Notes: generated from the letters alone by a model not told the origin. Positions 9,701 through 17,627 are shown, numbered from the stretch's first letter. The stretch: DNA of 64,000 bases from Chthonomonas sp. UBA2387 (GCA_002343445.1 DDSP01000048.1:1-64000); one strand, 5' to 3'. Translations and numbers: made by a program.

Positions 9701-9813
9701 AGTTGGCTGCTCTGGACGAACTGCTTGCCCATGCGGGTGCCGAGTTCAACGCGGAACTCAAGTCGCGCGGCCTGCCGCCTTTGGGCGATAATGCAGGCAA
9801 TGTCGGTGGATAG
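6718..9813 (+). CDS. Exported BNR/VPS10-like beta-propeller protein
   Basis: The 1031-residue product begins with a signal peptide (MRKRLALVVLAAAVLLAPVA, ending near SAQ). At least ten Asp-box motifs follow (for example KTTDGGKTW, KSTNGGATW, RTRDGGKTW, VSVDGGASW, VSFDSGDHW), giving a sialidase/sortilin-like propeller fold over about residues 30-740. A Gly/Arg-rich linker (GGGGFGGRGGRPRGG) follows, then a beta-sandwich-like region and a helical C-terminal 140 residues. Proteins of this type are common in Acidobacteria, Planctomycetes and Armatimonadota, usually labelled glycosyl hydrolase, but no catalytic residues are identifiable. The start at 6718 fits the signal peptide; the open frame upstream lacks one. 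Confidence 0.85.
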   Translation: MRKRLALVVLAAAVLLAPVASQVSAQVQSPVFDALQWRLVGPFRGGRSLACAGSKARPNEYYFGATGGGLWKSTDSGDNWECVSDGFFTAASVGAVAIAESNPDIVYAGGGEKDIRGNISHGDGMYKTTDGGKTWTHIGLRDTQTISRIVIHPENPDVVYVAALGHIYGPNKERGVFKTTDGGKSWNQILFESERAGAIDIEFEPGNPETLYAATWEAWRTPYTMNSGGPGCKLWKSTNGGATWKDISRNPGLPEGVLGKIGISVSPVNPKRVWAIVEALEGGVFLSDDAGETFTLVNQNRNFRQRAWYYTHIVADTADVDTAYVLNVSMYRTRDGGKTWQTVGTPHADNHDLWIAPDDPKRMINANDGGANVSKDSGATWTEQDIPTAQFYHVTTDNAFPYRIYGAQQDNSTIRIASRTTGGLIGPDAWTGTAGGESGYIAVKPDDPEIVFGGSYGGLLEMLNHRNGESRNVNPWPDNPMGHGAADLVHRMQWTFPIVFSPHNANKLYTCSQHVMVSTNMGETWKKISPDLTRNDKRTMGPSGGPITKDNTSVEYYGTVFAFAESPKVPGVLWAGSDDGLVHVSVDGGASWKNVTPKGMPEWGLVSSVEASPHDAGTAYIAVDNHENDDHAPYVFRTFDFGQNWERVVEGIAPNAFLRVVREDPVRRGLLFAGTELGIFVSFDSGDHWQSMQRNLPVSPIHDIAIKNADVIVATHGRSFWVLDEIGPMRNLYSGDSGRVKLFPIPDATRNFFGGGGFGGRGGRPRGGPAPVGGQNPPSGLLATYVLPKDAQKVQFEVFDPWGEKVHTQEGPKTAGAHRIAMSFRYPSFQGFPGMILWAAGARPIPAPPGEYRVVMTADGDVQVETFRLRNSPNSSATEADTVAQFLFARRISQRTNDANGAVVKIRAIKRSIASAIEKNGDLKAKGEDLAAKLSAIEEEIYQVRNQSGQDPLNYPIRLNNKIAALLGVVLQGDFRPTDQAYEVFAMLDQQLAVQLAALDELLAHAGAEFNAELKSRGLPPLGDNAGNVGG

Positions 9814-10363
9814 ACACGGCGCGAAGCTGGGTGCGGACGGAGTTCAGGTTGTTCTGGGCTTCCGTTTGGTCGCCTTTGCGGGCACCGATGCCATCGGGTC
9901 GGTGCTCGAGCGGTATCGCGAAGTCGTGTTTCGATTGGCCTACCACATCGTGCTCGACGCCGAATCCGCCCACGATGTGACTCAGGATGTGATGGTCCGG
10001 GCCGTGCGCTCGTTCGACAAGCTGAGTGTTCATCCCAACCCAGACCATTGGATCCGATGCGTCACGGTGCGCGCCGCGAGGAACTTCCTCCGAAAGGCAA
10101 AGCACACTCGGCGTTGGCGGGCGGACGCCAACGTCGAGACGTTGACGCCGCAGTCGGGCGACCCCGTGGACGATCTGGCGATGCGCGAAGTCTTGGCGAC
10201 GCTTCCCGTGGACTTGAGAACCGTTCTTGCGCTGGCCGTCGGCGAGCAACTGAGCTATGCGGAAATCGCGTCGGCCACCGGCGTGCCGGTCGGCACCGTA
10301 GCCTCGCGGCTCAACGCCGCCAAGTCGGCTTTTCGCGAACGATGGGAGGCTCGGGAAGCGTGA
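9791..10363 (+). CDS. ECF-type RNA polymerase sigma factor
   Basis: The 190-residue protein has a sigma-70 region 2 (LERYREVVFRLAYHIVLD then DVTQDVMVRAVRSF) and a region 4 helix-turn-helix (LSYAEIASATGVPVGTVASR) with no region 1 or 3, so it is an extracytoplasmic-function sigma factor. The start may be ATG 9791 or ATG 9800; both overlap the end of the BNR gene by 14-23 bp. Its stop overlaps the next gene's GTG by 4 bp (GTGA), giving a coupled unit with two membrane proteins that are the natural candidates for its control. No classical anti-sigma (HxxxCxxC zinc motif) is visible next door. Confidence 0.88.
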   Translation: MQAMSVDRHGAKLGADGVQVVLGFRLVAFAGTDAIGSVLERYREVVFRLAYHIVLDAESAHDVTQDVMVRAVRSFDKLSVHPNPDHWIRCVTVRAARNFLRKAKHTRRWRADANVETLTPQSGDPVDDLAMREVLATLPVDLRTVLALAVGEQLSYAEIASATGVPVGTVASRLNAAKSAFRERWEAREA

Positions 10364-10614
10364 GCGACCCTTTCAATGAGTACCGCCGCTCTTACACCGG
10401 CGCCGTGCCGACGTTGCGGCAGACCCGGCTGATTCGTTGCGCCGTGATGCGGCGGCAATGGCGTGCCGAACTCGTTGGGTTGAGCATCGGCTTGGGGCTC
10501 ATTGTGTTTATGATCACCCTTGGGTTCCTGTCCACATCCGCCACAGAGCAGCAGGCCACGGGGGTGCCGAGGGAGTGGGTCGAATCGGTTGGCGGGAGCG
10601 AGGCCCATGAGTGA
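10360..10614 (+). CDS. Small single-pass membrane protein, possible anti-sigma factor
   Basis: The 84-residue product has a basic N-terminal region of about 43 residues, one hydrophobic helix (LVGLSIGLGLIVFMITLGFL) and a short polar C-terminus. It starts with GTG at 10360 overlapping the sigma stop, with GGGAGG 10 nt upstream, and ends overlapping the GTG of the next gene. No ZAS or other anti-sigma motif is recognisable, but size, topology (cytoplasmic basic N-terminus, one membrane span) and translational coupling to an ECF sigma fit a divergent anti-sigma factor. This role is inference. Confidence 0.7.
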   Translation: MSDPFNEYRRSYTGAVPTLRQTRLIRCAVMRRQWRAELVGLSIGLGLIVFMITLGFLSTSATEQQATGVPREWVESVGGSEAHE

Positions 10615-12158
10615 GTAGGCGGTGGCGTCAGCGCGCTGCGATTCTGGTCGCGTTCGCTTTTGTGCCGCTAGCGCTGGGCATCGCCGCTTTTCCGGGCGCT
10701 TACTGGGTGATCCGCCTGCACAGCGCGTTGTTGTTCGGGATGGAGGCTGTGGACACGGGGATCGCCGAGGCAGACGATCGAGACCGCTTGGCCGCCTATC
10801 TTGCCGAGGCCGAGAGGGGCGGCGACTTGGCGTGGGTGTTGTCCAGAGTCTCGCAGCTAAAGCTGAGTTCCGAGGACACGCGGGCGGTCGCGGCTGTGCT
10901 CGGTCGGCGCTTCACGGCCATAGGCGTCCACCTCAAGCACCCGGGTCAGCAGGCGGAGGTCGCGGAGCATTTGGAGTATCTGGCCCTCCGAGGTTTGGGC
11001 ACGGAGGGTGCGAACAGCTACTTTTCGATGCTGATGGCGATCTCGGCTGCGTTGCTGGGGGATCGCCCGCTTCTCTTTGCTTCGTTGGATCACGTGCGCA
11101 CCAACGCGGCCTACCGGGACTATGCCAGTTTCGAGCCGGCGGTGCTGCAGCAATGGCAGCTCAAGCGCACCGGTTATCTTGGAGAGCGCATGGGTGCGCC
11201 CTATTCGGCCGAATCGGTCGAACTTGGCCATTTCGAGGGTCTTCGCCTAGTGGCCTCGAGGGTCGCCGAGTCCGATGCGCCGACGGCGGCCCCGGTCGCG
11301 CTGCTCTCGCTGACCCAACGGATTTTCGACAATTCGCGTTACGGTTCCGAGATACGCGGTTGCGACCGCACGCTGTCGGCGCTGGCGGTCGCTGAAAACG
11401 GTCCCAGGGGGTTGGAGGTCGCGTCTCGGGCGTTTCGCCACGAATTGGATCCTGTCTCTCGCGATGGGTATCTCAGGGCGACACTTGCCTTGTCTGACCG
11501 CCTGGCGAGGTCGAACGCTGCGTTGAACGAGTTGATGCACGAGCGCCCCATCGAGGAGGCGGGGCAGTTGTCGGGGTCTCGCCGTCGCGCATTGGGGCTG
11601 CTGATGGTTTTGGGTGCCCTGTGCGCGGTCGGGATATCGTGGCCGCTCCGCTGGGCGCACGGAGCCAGCACCGCAGCGGGTTCCAGAATGGCGTCGGCGG
11701 CCAGCGTGGCTGCTCTTTGTCTCTGGCTGGGCGCCACGCTCCGGTGGCATCCCGTCTTGGCGATGCTGGGCGTCGTCGTAGCGGCGGAGGGCTTGCTCCG
11801 GGCGCGGCGGTTGGGGGCGCCTGCGCTGTGCGCCGTGGCCATTCTGAGTTTGGGCGCTGGTTCGGCAACCGTGTTTGGGTCGTGGTCGTCTACCGTCGAA
11901 CCCTGGCTCTCGGTCGCCTTAGGGGTCCCATTCGTGTTGGTCGGCGCGGGGGCGCTGTCGCAAATCGCCAAAGGCCAACGGGCGATGGCGTGGGTACCTC
12001 TGACCGTGGCCGTCGCGGGTTACACATTTGCGGTGGGCCAGGAACTTCGGGACAACGCGGCGTTCGCGGCGATGCGATCGGGCTGGCGGTACGACGTGAT
12101 GATGGCCAAGCGATCGGGAGATGCGCCCGCGCCGTCAGCCGATCGGCAAGTCGGCTGA
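10611..12158 (+). CDS. Uncharacterised membrane protein coupled to ECF sigma
   Basis: The 515-residue product starts with GTG at 10611, overlapping the preceding stop (GTGA). It has one N-terminal transmembrane segment (AILVAFAFVPLALGIAAF), a helical soluble region of about 300 residues with no recognised domain (residues 45-330), then about six closely spaced hydrophobic helices (residues 335-490). The soluble part is Ala/Leu/Glu-rich and may be a helical-repeat sensor. I do not recognise the family. Position as third gene in the sigma unit suggests signal sensing or an envelope target. It overlaps the convergent kinase gene by 24 bp at the 3' end. Confidence 0.75.
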   Translation: MSRRWRQRAAILVAFAFVPLALGIAAFPGAYWVIRLHSALLFGMEAVDTGIAEADDRDRLAAYLAEAERGGDLAWVLSRVSQLKLSSEDTRAVAAVLGRRFTAIGVHLKHPGQQAEVAEHLEYLALRGLGTEGANSYFSMLMAISAALLGDRPLLFASLDHVRTNAAYRDYASFEPAVLQQWQLKRTGYLGERMGAPYSAESVELGHFEGLRLVASRVAESDAPTAAPVALLSLTQRIFDNSRYGSEIRGCDRTLSALAVAENGPRGLEVASRAFRHELDPVSRDGYLRATLALSDRLARSNAALNELMHERPIEEAGQLSGSRRRALGLLMVLGALCAVGISWPLRWAHGASTAAGSRMASAASVAALCLWLGATLRWHPVLAMLGVVVAAEGLLRARRLGAPALCAVAILSLGAGSATVFGSWSSTVEPWLSVALGVPFVLVGAGALSQIAKGQRAMAWVPLTVAVAGYTFAVGQELRDNAAFAAMRSGWRYDVMMAKRSGDAPAPSADRQVG

Positions 12159-13382
12159 GAATCGGCTGCCCCGGTTGAGTTCGCTTTCGACCGCAACGGA
12201 CCCGCCGTGAGCTTCCACGATATGCCGCACGATGCTCAAGCCGAGGCCGGTGCCGCCGCTCTGCCGCGAACGGGCCCGGTCTACGCGGTAGAAGCGCTCG
12301 AACACGCGTTCGAGATGTTCGGAGGCGATGCCGACGCCCGTGTCCTCCACGACCAACCTGGCCCGTTGGGCATCCGAGGAGAGCGACACTTTCACACCCC
12401 CTTCCTGCGTGTACTTGATCGCGTTGTCCACGAGGTTCCAAACGACCTGGGCGATCTGGGCCGGGTTGGCCTGAATGGTCAGCGTTTGGGGCCCGTCGTA
12501 TTCGAGACGTAGGCCCTTGTCCGTCGCGACGATTTGGAGGTTGGCCATGACGTCGCGCACCACGGTGCCGAGGTCGCAGTCTTGCTTGCGCACGGGGTTG
12601 CTTTCGGCCGCGCTCAGAATGAGCAAGTCGTTCGAGATGAGGCTCAGGCGATCCACCTCGGCGATGATGCGTTGCAGGTAGCGCTCCTCGGTGGCCTCGT
12701 CGAGTTCGGGATCGTCTCGCATGGTCTCGGCCATCGCGCGGATGACCGTGAGCGGTGTGCGCAGTTCGTGGGAGACGTTGGCGACGAAATCGGCGCGCAT
12801 GCGCTCCAGCTTCCGCAGGTGGGTGATGTCCGCGATGGTGATGACGGTGCGGTTTTCGAGATCGGGGTCGCGCCAGGCGCTGACCATGGCGATCCGCTCG
12901 TCCGGGTAGCGAAACGGCAGCTCGGCACGGTGAATGCCCCCTTCGGCGAGTGCCGACTGGACGAATTGCTCCAGTTCGTGCGAGAGCGTCACTTCGATCA
13001 GCCCCCTGCCTTCTGGACCTTCCAGCCGGAACATTTCGCGAGCGGCTCGGTTGACGAAGCGCAGCACCATGCGGTCGTCGCAGATGAGCAGGGCCACGTC
13101 CAAGCCGTCTGCGAGCGAGTCCACGGCCCTGACTTGGAGGGCGAGCTGACCTTGCAGTTCCTGGATACGGGTGCGGAGCAATGCGCCTTCGCGTCTGCGT
13201 CGCTGGGCGGCACGGCCGGTCTGGACGAACCGCGCCGCCGTCGCTCCGGCGGCAGCCAGGCCTACGAACCCCAGGGCGGCATCGCCACGAGCGGCATGGG
13301 AGCCTCCGACCCAAGCGAGCGCGCCGACGAGCGTCCAGTCGGCAAACTGGATCAGGCGCGCGCGGACGGTCGTGGCCTCCAC
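12135..13382 (-). CDS. PhoR-like sensor histidine kinase
   Basis: The 415-residue product (from GTG 13382) has two short hydrophobic segments near the N-terminus, a PAS domain (about residues 85-180), a HisKA domain with ADFVANVSHELRTPLTVI (phospho-His near residue 205), and an HATPase_c domain with NLVDNAIKYT (N box), VVEDTGVGIA (G1), FERFYRVDRARS (F box) and GGTGLGLSIV (G2). The layout matches PhoR-type phosphate or envelope kinases, but no response regulator is adjacent. The open frame extends to an ATG at 13490 inside divergent hslV; GTG 13382 avoids that overlap and leaves 55 bp for promoters. Confidence 0.9.
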   Translation of the reverse strand: MEATTVRARLIQFADWTLVGALAWVGGSHAARGDAALGFVGLAAAGATAARFVQTGRAAQRRRREGALLRTRIQELQGQLALQVRAVDSLADGLDVALLICDDRMVLRFVNRAAREMFRLEGPEGRGLIEVTLSHELEQFVQSALAEGGIHRAELPFRYPDERIAMVSAWRDPDLENRTVITIADITHLRKLERMRADFVANVSHELRTPLTVIRAMAETMRDDPELDEATEERYLQRIIAEVDRLSLISNDLLILSAAESNPVRKQDCDLGTVVRDVMANLQIVATDKGLRLEYDGPQTLTIQANPAQIAQVVWNLVDNAIKYTQEGGVKVSLSSDAQRARLVVEDTGVGIASEHLERVFERFYRVDRARSRQSGGTGLGLSIVRHIVEAHGGSVAVESELNRGSRFSADLPIG

Positions 13383-13437
13383 GGTACAAGAGACGATGAA
13401 GAACCGCTGGAAGATCGTCGCGAGTAAACTCGGCGCG

Positions 13438-13968
13438 ATGATCCGCTCCACCACGGTCGTCGGGGTCCGTCGGAACGGGCGCACCGCCATCGCGGCGGAC
13501 GGTCAGGTGACCCTCGGCGAGTCCACGATTTTGAAGCACACGGCACGCAAGGTTCGCCGCCTCAGCGCTGGAAACGTCGTGTGCGGCTTTGCGGGAAGCG
13601 TGGCCGACGCCCAAGCCCTGCAGGATCGGTTCGAGACCAAACTCGACGCGTACAAAGACCTACGTCGCGCCGCCGTCGAGTTCGCGAAAGAGTGGCGGAC
13701 CGACCGGATGCTCCGGCAACTCAACGCGATGATGATCGTGGCCGACGCCTCGACCATGCTCATCGTGGGTGGGGATGGCAACGTCATCGAGCCCGACGAT
13801 GGGGTGGCTGGGATCGGTTCCGGGGGTCCGTTCGGGATGGCCGCGGCGCGGGCGCTGGTCCGCAACACCGAGATGGACGCGGAAGGCATCGCCCGCGAAG
13901 CGCTCAGCGTGGCCGCTTCGATCTGCGTGTACACCAACGACTCGATCACGCTCGAGGTGGTCGAGTGA
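13438..13968 (+). CDS. hslV: HslV (ClpQ) ATP-dependent protease peptidase subunit
   Basis: HslV forms the threonine-protease double hexamer that degrades proteins unfolded by the HslU ATPase. The product matches across its length: TTVVGVRRNGRTAIAADGQV, HTARKVRRL, VCGFAGSVADAQAL, EWRTDRMLRQLNAM, AGIGSGGPFGMAAARAL and SICVYTNDSITLE. The catalytic Thr would be the first of the TT pair after a short MIRS leader that must be removed. An in-frame ATG at 13396 would lengthen the leader by 14 residues. No hslU gene lies within the 64 kb. It overlaps the P-II gene by 4 bp. Confidence 0.93.
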   Translation: MIRSTTVVGVRRNGRTAIAADGQVTLGESTILKHTARKVRRLSAGNVVCGFAGSVADAQALQDRFETKLDAYKDLRRAAVEFAKEWRTDRMLRQLNAMMIVADASTMLIVGGDGNVIEPDDGVAGIGSGGPFGMAAARALVRNTEMDAEGIAREALSVAASICVYTNDSITLEVVE

Positions 13969-14306
13969 AGCGGATCGAGGCGTTCGTCCGGGTGAACAAG
14001 TTGGATGCGGTGCTGGAGGCGCTCGATCAGGCGGGTCTGCCCGGCGTGAGCGTCGAGCCCGTGAGGGGCTATGGCCGGCAGTACGGGCGGACCGACAAGT
14101 ATCGCGGGAGCACCTACGCGGTGAACCTGCTGCCCAAGACGCGCATCGAAGTCGTGGTGTCCGACGACGACGTCGAGGCGGCGATGCAGGCCATCGCCGA
14201 GGCGGCCCACACCGGCGAGATCGGCGACGGCAAGATCTTCGTCAGCGAAGTCTCCGAGGCGATCCGCATCCGAACCGGCGAACGGGGCGAGGCTGCGCTG
14301 AGTTGA
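13965..14306 (+). CDS. P-II family nitrogen regulatory protein
   Basis: P-II trimers sense 2-oxoglutarate and ATP/ADP and control nitrogen enzymes and transporters. The 113-residue product has the full signature: VKRIEAFVRVNKLDAVLEAL at the start, RGYGRQYGRTDKYRGSTY in the T-loop (with the Tyr used for uridylylation in enterobacteria), NLLPKTRIEVVV, and TGEIGDGKIFV plus IRIRTGERG at the C-terminus. GTG at 13965 overlaps the hslV stop (GTGA). No amtB or glnA adjoins it, which is unusual for a GlnK-type gene; pairing with hslV gives no clear functional hint. Confidence 0.93.
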   Translation: MKRIEAFVRVNKLDAVLEALDQAGLPGVSVEPVRGYGRQYGRTDKYRGSTYAVNLLPKTRIEVVVSDDDVEAAMQAIAEAAHTGEIGDGKIFVSEVSEAIRIRTGERGEAALS

Positions 14307-15244
14307 GCCGACCGGTGTTGGGGGAAGTGCGCACCGTCATCGACGTGGGTTCGAACTCGGTCCTCACGCTGGTTGCGGCTTGGGATGGCGACGCGTGGCG
14401 AACCGTGCATGAAAGCTCGTGCGTCACCGGTCTCGGCGAGGGCACCAAGACCACGGGGCTGCTGAGCGACGCGGCGATGACCCGCACCTTAGCGGCGGTG
14501 GAAAGGGGGTTCGCCGACGCCAGACGGCTGGGTGCGGCTCGCGTCGAGGCTTGGGCCACGATGGCGGCCAGGATCGCCTCCAACACCGGGGACTTCTTGC
14601 GGCTCGCCAGCGCCCAAGGGACGCCGATCGGGGTGCTCTCGGGGGAGCGCGAGGCCGAGTTGGGTTTCTTGGCCGTTGCGAACGATCCCGCGTTTCGGGA
14701 TGCGGAGCGTTTGACCATCATCGACGTGGGCGGCCACAGCACCGAACTCGTCGCGGCGCATCGTTCGTCGGGCGGTTGGGCTCTGGATGTCCACAAAAGC
14801 TATCCCATTGGAACTTTGGCGTTGCGATCGGGAGTACTGTGCAACCCGTCCCCCGGCCCTGCCGAAAGGATGCGCGCCGTAAGCGATATGGATGAGGCCA
14901 TAGGCCTAGCGTTTCTTCCCGGCAAGTGTGGAACCACGGTTGCCCTGGGTGCAACGGGAACGAATCTCATCACGATCCGGGAACGGATGACTTCTTGGGA
15001 ACCCTCCTTGGTACACGGTCGGTATCTGCTTTATGAAGAGGTCGGAAGAAGTGCCGGCTGGTTGCTCGACCTGAACGATGAAGAGCGAGCTGCCATCGTC
15101 GGCATTGAACCTGGACGCGAGCGGTCGTTGCACATCGGCGTTCTGATTCTCGAGCGGTTTCTGTACGCCGCGAGATCGGAACGGTGCTGGGTCAGCACCC
15201 GCGGATGGCGACACGCCCTCTTGGAGACTTCGGTCGGACTCTGA
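14303..15244 (+). CDS. Ppx/GppA-family exopolyphosphatase-like protein
   Basis: The 313-residue product carries the ASKHA phosphate-1 motif (RTVIDVGSNSVLTLV), the block TMAARIASNTGDFL, the ADP/polyP loop SGEREAELGFLA and the second phosphate motif LTIIDVGGHSTELV, followed by a GATGTNL segment, the Ppx/GppA order. Members hydrolyse polyphosphate or pppGpp; which one is unclear, and the C-terminal HD-like domain of long Ppx proteins is missing. The start is TTG 14303 (overlapping the P-II stop) or GTG 14315; both are in frame. Together with hslV and P-II it forms an overlapped stress/nutrient-signalling unit. Confidence 0.85.
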   Translation: MSRPVLGEVRTVIDVGSNSVLTLVAAWDGDAWRTVHESSCVTGLGEGTKTTGLLSDAAMTRTLAAVERGFADARRLGAARVEAWATMAARIASNTGDFLRLASAQGTPIGVLSGEREAELGFLAVANDPAFRDAERLTIIDVGGHSTELVAAHRSSGGWALDVHKSYPIGTLALRSGVLCNPSPGPAERMRAVSDMDEAIGLAFLPGKCGTTVALGATGTNLITIRERMTSWEPSLVHGRYLLYEEVGRSAGWLLDLNDEERAAIVGIEPGRERSLHIGVLILERFLYAARSERCWVSTRGWRHALLETSVGL

Positions 15245-15279
15245 AGAGTACCTGCCAAGTCTCGCGAGGTATAAACGCA

Positions 15280-15777
15280 ATGAGAAGCAAACAATCCGTC
15301 TTGAGGTTCGCCTATATGGCGACTGTTGTCTTGACCCTGACGGGCGCAGGGTTCGTGGGTTCCAAGAGACTTACGGAACAAGGTGCGTCCAGCATCACGG
15401 TCGAGCCGGACGGCGGCCAGAGCCCCGCACGGTTCGCCAACGCGATGACTGAGACCGTCGAAGAGCCCACCAAGATCACGATCTATGTGACCGGGGCGGT
15501 ATCCAATCCGGGCCTCTACCAGATCCAGCCGGGAATCCGGATTGTGGACGCCATCGAACTGGCGGGTGGCGCCACGCCGCGAGCCGACCTCGAAAACCTG
15601 AACCTCGCGCAGCGCATCGGCGACGGCCAGCATGTTGCCGTCCCGCAACTGCCGGAAGGCAAGCAGGCGCGAACCATCGTCCTGCCCGACCCCGAAACCC
15701 GCACGAAGGGCGAATCGAAGGCCACCGGGATGGTGGAAGTGCACCCGGAGTTCGAGACCGGAGTCCAAACGACCTGA
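15280..15777 (+). CDS. Membrane-anchored SLBB-domain protein (ComEA N-terminal-like)
   Basis: The 165-residue protein has an N-terminal hydrophobic anchor (FAYMATVVLTLTGAGFVG) and one SLBB domain with ITIYVTGAVSNPGLYQI, IRIVDAIELAGGA and LNLAQRIGDGQHVAVPQ. This matches the SLBB half of ComEA-type proteins, which bind polysaccharide or DNA at the surface, but there is no helix-hairpin-helix DNA-binding half. It could be a truncated ComEA or a small polysaccharide-binding protein. ATG 15280 is chosen because the open frame upstream overlaps the phosphatase gene and lacks domain sequence. Confidence 0.8.
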   Translation: MRSKQSVLRFAYMATVVLTLTGAGFVGSKRLTEQGASSITVEPDGGQSPARFANAMTETVEEPTKITIYVTGAVSNPGLYQIQPGIRIVDAIELAGGATPRADLENLNLAQRIGDGQHVAVPQLPEGKQARTIVLPDPETRTKGESKATGMVEVHPEFETGVQTT

Positions 15778-15818
15778 GTTAACGCTCTGTTAACGGATGG
15801 GAGGTACACCCTCCCTCC

Positions 15819-16907
15819 GTGAACAGACCCTGGTGGATCGCCGTCGCCTTGCTTTCCGTAGCCGGTTGCGGCGGCCCCAAGGCGGCCGAACCGCAAGCCG
15901 TCGCGGCCCCGAAGGAAGACCCCAAGCCGATCGTCGTGCTCTCGACGACGGCCACCGAGCCCGTCAAGGGCGATGCCGACGACCCCGCGATCTGGGTGCA
16001 TCCCACAGACCCCGGGCAGTCGCTGATCTTCGGCACCGACAAGGAGGGCAACGGCCTGTACGTGTTCAAGATGGACGGCACGCTGGACCGCGTTCTGGAG
16101 GGCGTCGAGCGGCCCAACAACGTGGACATCGAGAAGGGCTTCGAACTCGGCGGCGCGACCGTTGACCTGGCTGTGGCCACCGAGCGGCTGAAGACCCGTC
16201 TGCGCATCTTCGCCATAGACGCCCAGACCGGCGCGACCCGCGACGTCACGGGCAAGACCGACGTGTTCGCCGGCGAAGTCGGCGAAGCGAGGGCCCCCAT
16301 GGGCATCGGGCTGTTCAAGCGCGCCGATGGGCAGATCTTCGCCATCGTGGGCCGCAAGGAAGGCCCCAAGAGCGGCTATCTGGCCACCTATCGGCTGGAG
16401 GCGCGGGATGGTTTTGTGGACGCCGTCGAAGTCAAGCGGTTCGGCACGTTCTCCGGCGTGGGCGAGATCGAGGCCATCGTGGTGGACGACGAACTCGGAT
16501 TCGTGTACTGCGCCGACGAAGCGTTCGGCATTCGCAAGTACCATGCCGACCCCGACGCTTCCGACGAGGAGTTGGCGACGCTGGCAACCTACACGTTCGA
16601 AGGCGACCGCGAGGGGCTGGCCGTTTACTCGCTGCCGGGCGGCGAGGGCTATTTGGTGGCCACCGAGCAACTGGAGGGCGACTCGCGCTATCACGTTTTC
16701 GAGCGGGGCGGCGAGCATCGCTTGCTCAAGATCATCCAAGGCGGCGCGGACTCGACCGACGGCATCGAGGTGCTCTCGGCCAACCTCGGTCCCCAGTTTC
16801 CCGCTGGCGCGTTGATCGCGATGAACAGCGCGCGCAAGAACTTCCTCATCTTCGATTGGCGGAACGTGGCCGAGACGGGCGAGCCGAAGTTGGCTGCGGC
16901 GAAGTAG
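15819..16907 (+). CDS. Beta-propeller phytase lipoprotein
   Basis: The 362-residue product starts with GTG and has a lipoprotein signal (AVALLSVAGC, lipobox Cys near residue 17). It shows the beta-propeller phytase pattern: GDADDPAIWVHPTDP near the start, GVERPNNVDI, GEIEAIVVDDELGFVYCADE, EGLAVYSLPGGEGYLV and the active-site block ADSTDGIEVLS. These enzymes release phosphate from phytate using calcium. Length is typical of the family. Position beside a Ppx-like gene and a PhoR-like kinase hints at phosphate acquisition, although no Pho box was identified. A GGGAGG lies about 15 nt before the GTG. Confidence 0.88.
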   Translation: MNRPWWIAVALLSVAGCGGPKAAEPQAVAAPKEDPKPIVVLSTTATEPVKGDADDPAIWVHPTDPGQSLIFGTDKEGNGLYVFKMDGTLDRVLEGVERPNNVDIEKGFELGGATVDLAVATERLKTRLRIFAIDAQTGATRDVTGKTDVFAGEVGEARAPMGIGLFKRADGQIFAIVGRKEGPKSGYLATYRLEARDGFVDAVEVKRFGTFSGVGEIEAIVVDDELGFVYCADEAFGIRKYHADPDASDEELATLATYTFEGDREGLAVYSLPGGEGYLVATEQLEGDSRYHVFERGGEHRLLKIIQGGADSTDGIEVLSANLGPQFPAGALIAMNSARKNFLIFDWRNVAETGEPKLAAAK

Positions 16908-16916
16908 TATCGGCGC

Positions 16917-17627
16917 GTGACTCCGCAGCGTGCGTTGCCCAGGGTGTTCGTTCCGGGGGCGTCGGCCGACGCCCCGATCCCGCTTTCCGACTCCGAGTGG
17001 GACAAGCTCCGCAAGGTGTTGCGCATGGGTGTCGGCGACCCGCTGGCCGTGCTGCCCGACGATGGCACGCTCATCCGCTGCACGCTGGCGCACAAGTCGG
17101 CTCAGCCCGAATCCGTCGAGGCCTTGGCCACCGAGCCCGCGAGGCGCATCGTGCTGGCCCAAGCGTTGCCCAAGGGCGACCGGTTGGACGACCTGGTGCG
17201 CGGCTGCACCGAGGTGGGCGTCTCGGGGTTCGTGCTGTTCCCCGCCGACCGATCGGTGGTCAAGTGGGATGCCGCGAAGTTCCGACAGAAGGTGGCTCGG
17301 CTGGAAGCGATCGTTCGCGAATCGGCGGAGCAATCGTATCGGGCGCGGCTGCCGAAGCTGGCGACGGCTGATTCGTTGAAGGAGGTTCTCGACCGGTACC
17401 CGGACGCTGTCGTGCTCTCCGAGGTGGAGGGCGTCGGCCGGGGAGTTCGCCATGCGCTGAGCGGGCGCGAAGAGGCCGTGCTGGTCGTCGGCCCGGAAGG
17501 AGGCTGGTCGCCGCGCGAGGTCGCCGCGATCGGCGAGCGGGCGGCCACGATGGGACCCCGGGTGTTGCGGGTGGACACGGCGGCGGTGGCGGCTTGCGCT
17601 CTGGCCCTGCTCGACGAGGGGCCATAG
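16917..17627 (+). CDS. rsmE: 16S rRNA m3U1498 methyltransferase RsmE
   Basis: RsmE methylates N3 of U1498 in 16S rRNA. The 236-residue protein has the PUA-like N-terminal domain (PRVFVPGA, HKLRKVLRMG-type segment DKLRKVLRMGVGDPLAV) and a SPOUT/trefoil-knot C-terminal domain: QALPKGDRLDDLVRGCTEVG, SYRARLPKL, VVGPEGGWSPREV and a terminal RVDTAAVAACALALL. GTG 16917 follows the phytase stop by 9 bp and rph follows by 14 bp, so the three may be co-transcribed. Confidence 0.93.
   Translation: MTPQRALPRVFVPGASADAPIPLSDSEWDKLRKVLRMGVGDPLAVLPDDGTLIRCTLAHKSAQPESVEALATEPARRIVLAQALPKGDRLDDLVRGCTEVGVSGFVLFPADRSVVKWDAAKFRQKVARLEAIVRESAEQSYRARLPKLATADSLKEVLDRYPDAVVLSEVEGVGRGVRHALSGREEAVLVVGPEGGWSPREVAAIGERAATMGPRVLRVDTAAVAACALALLDEGP

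Noticed and set aside
15778..15794. Twin GTTAAC words after the SLBB gene as a regulator site
   Set aside because: Each word is itself palindromic and only 6 bp; with no further copies in context it is not distinguishable from chance.
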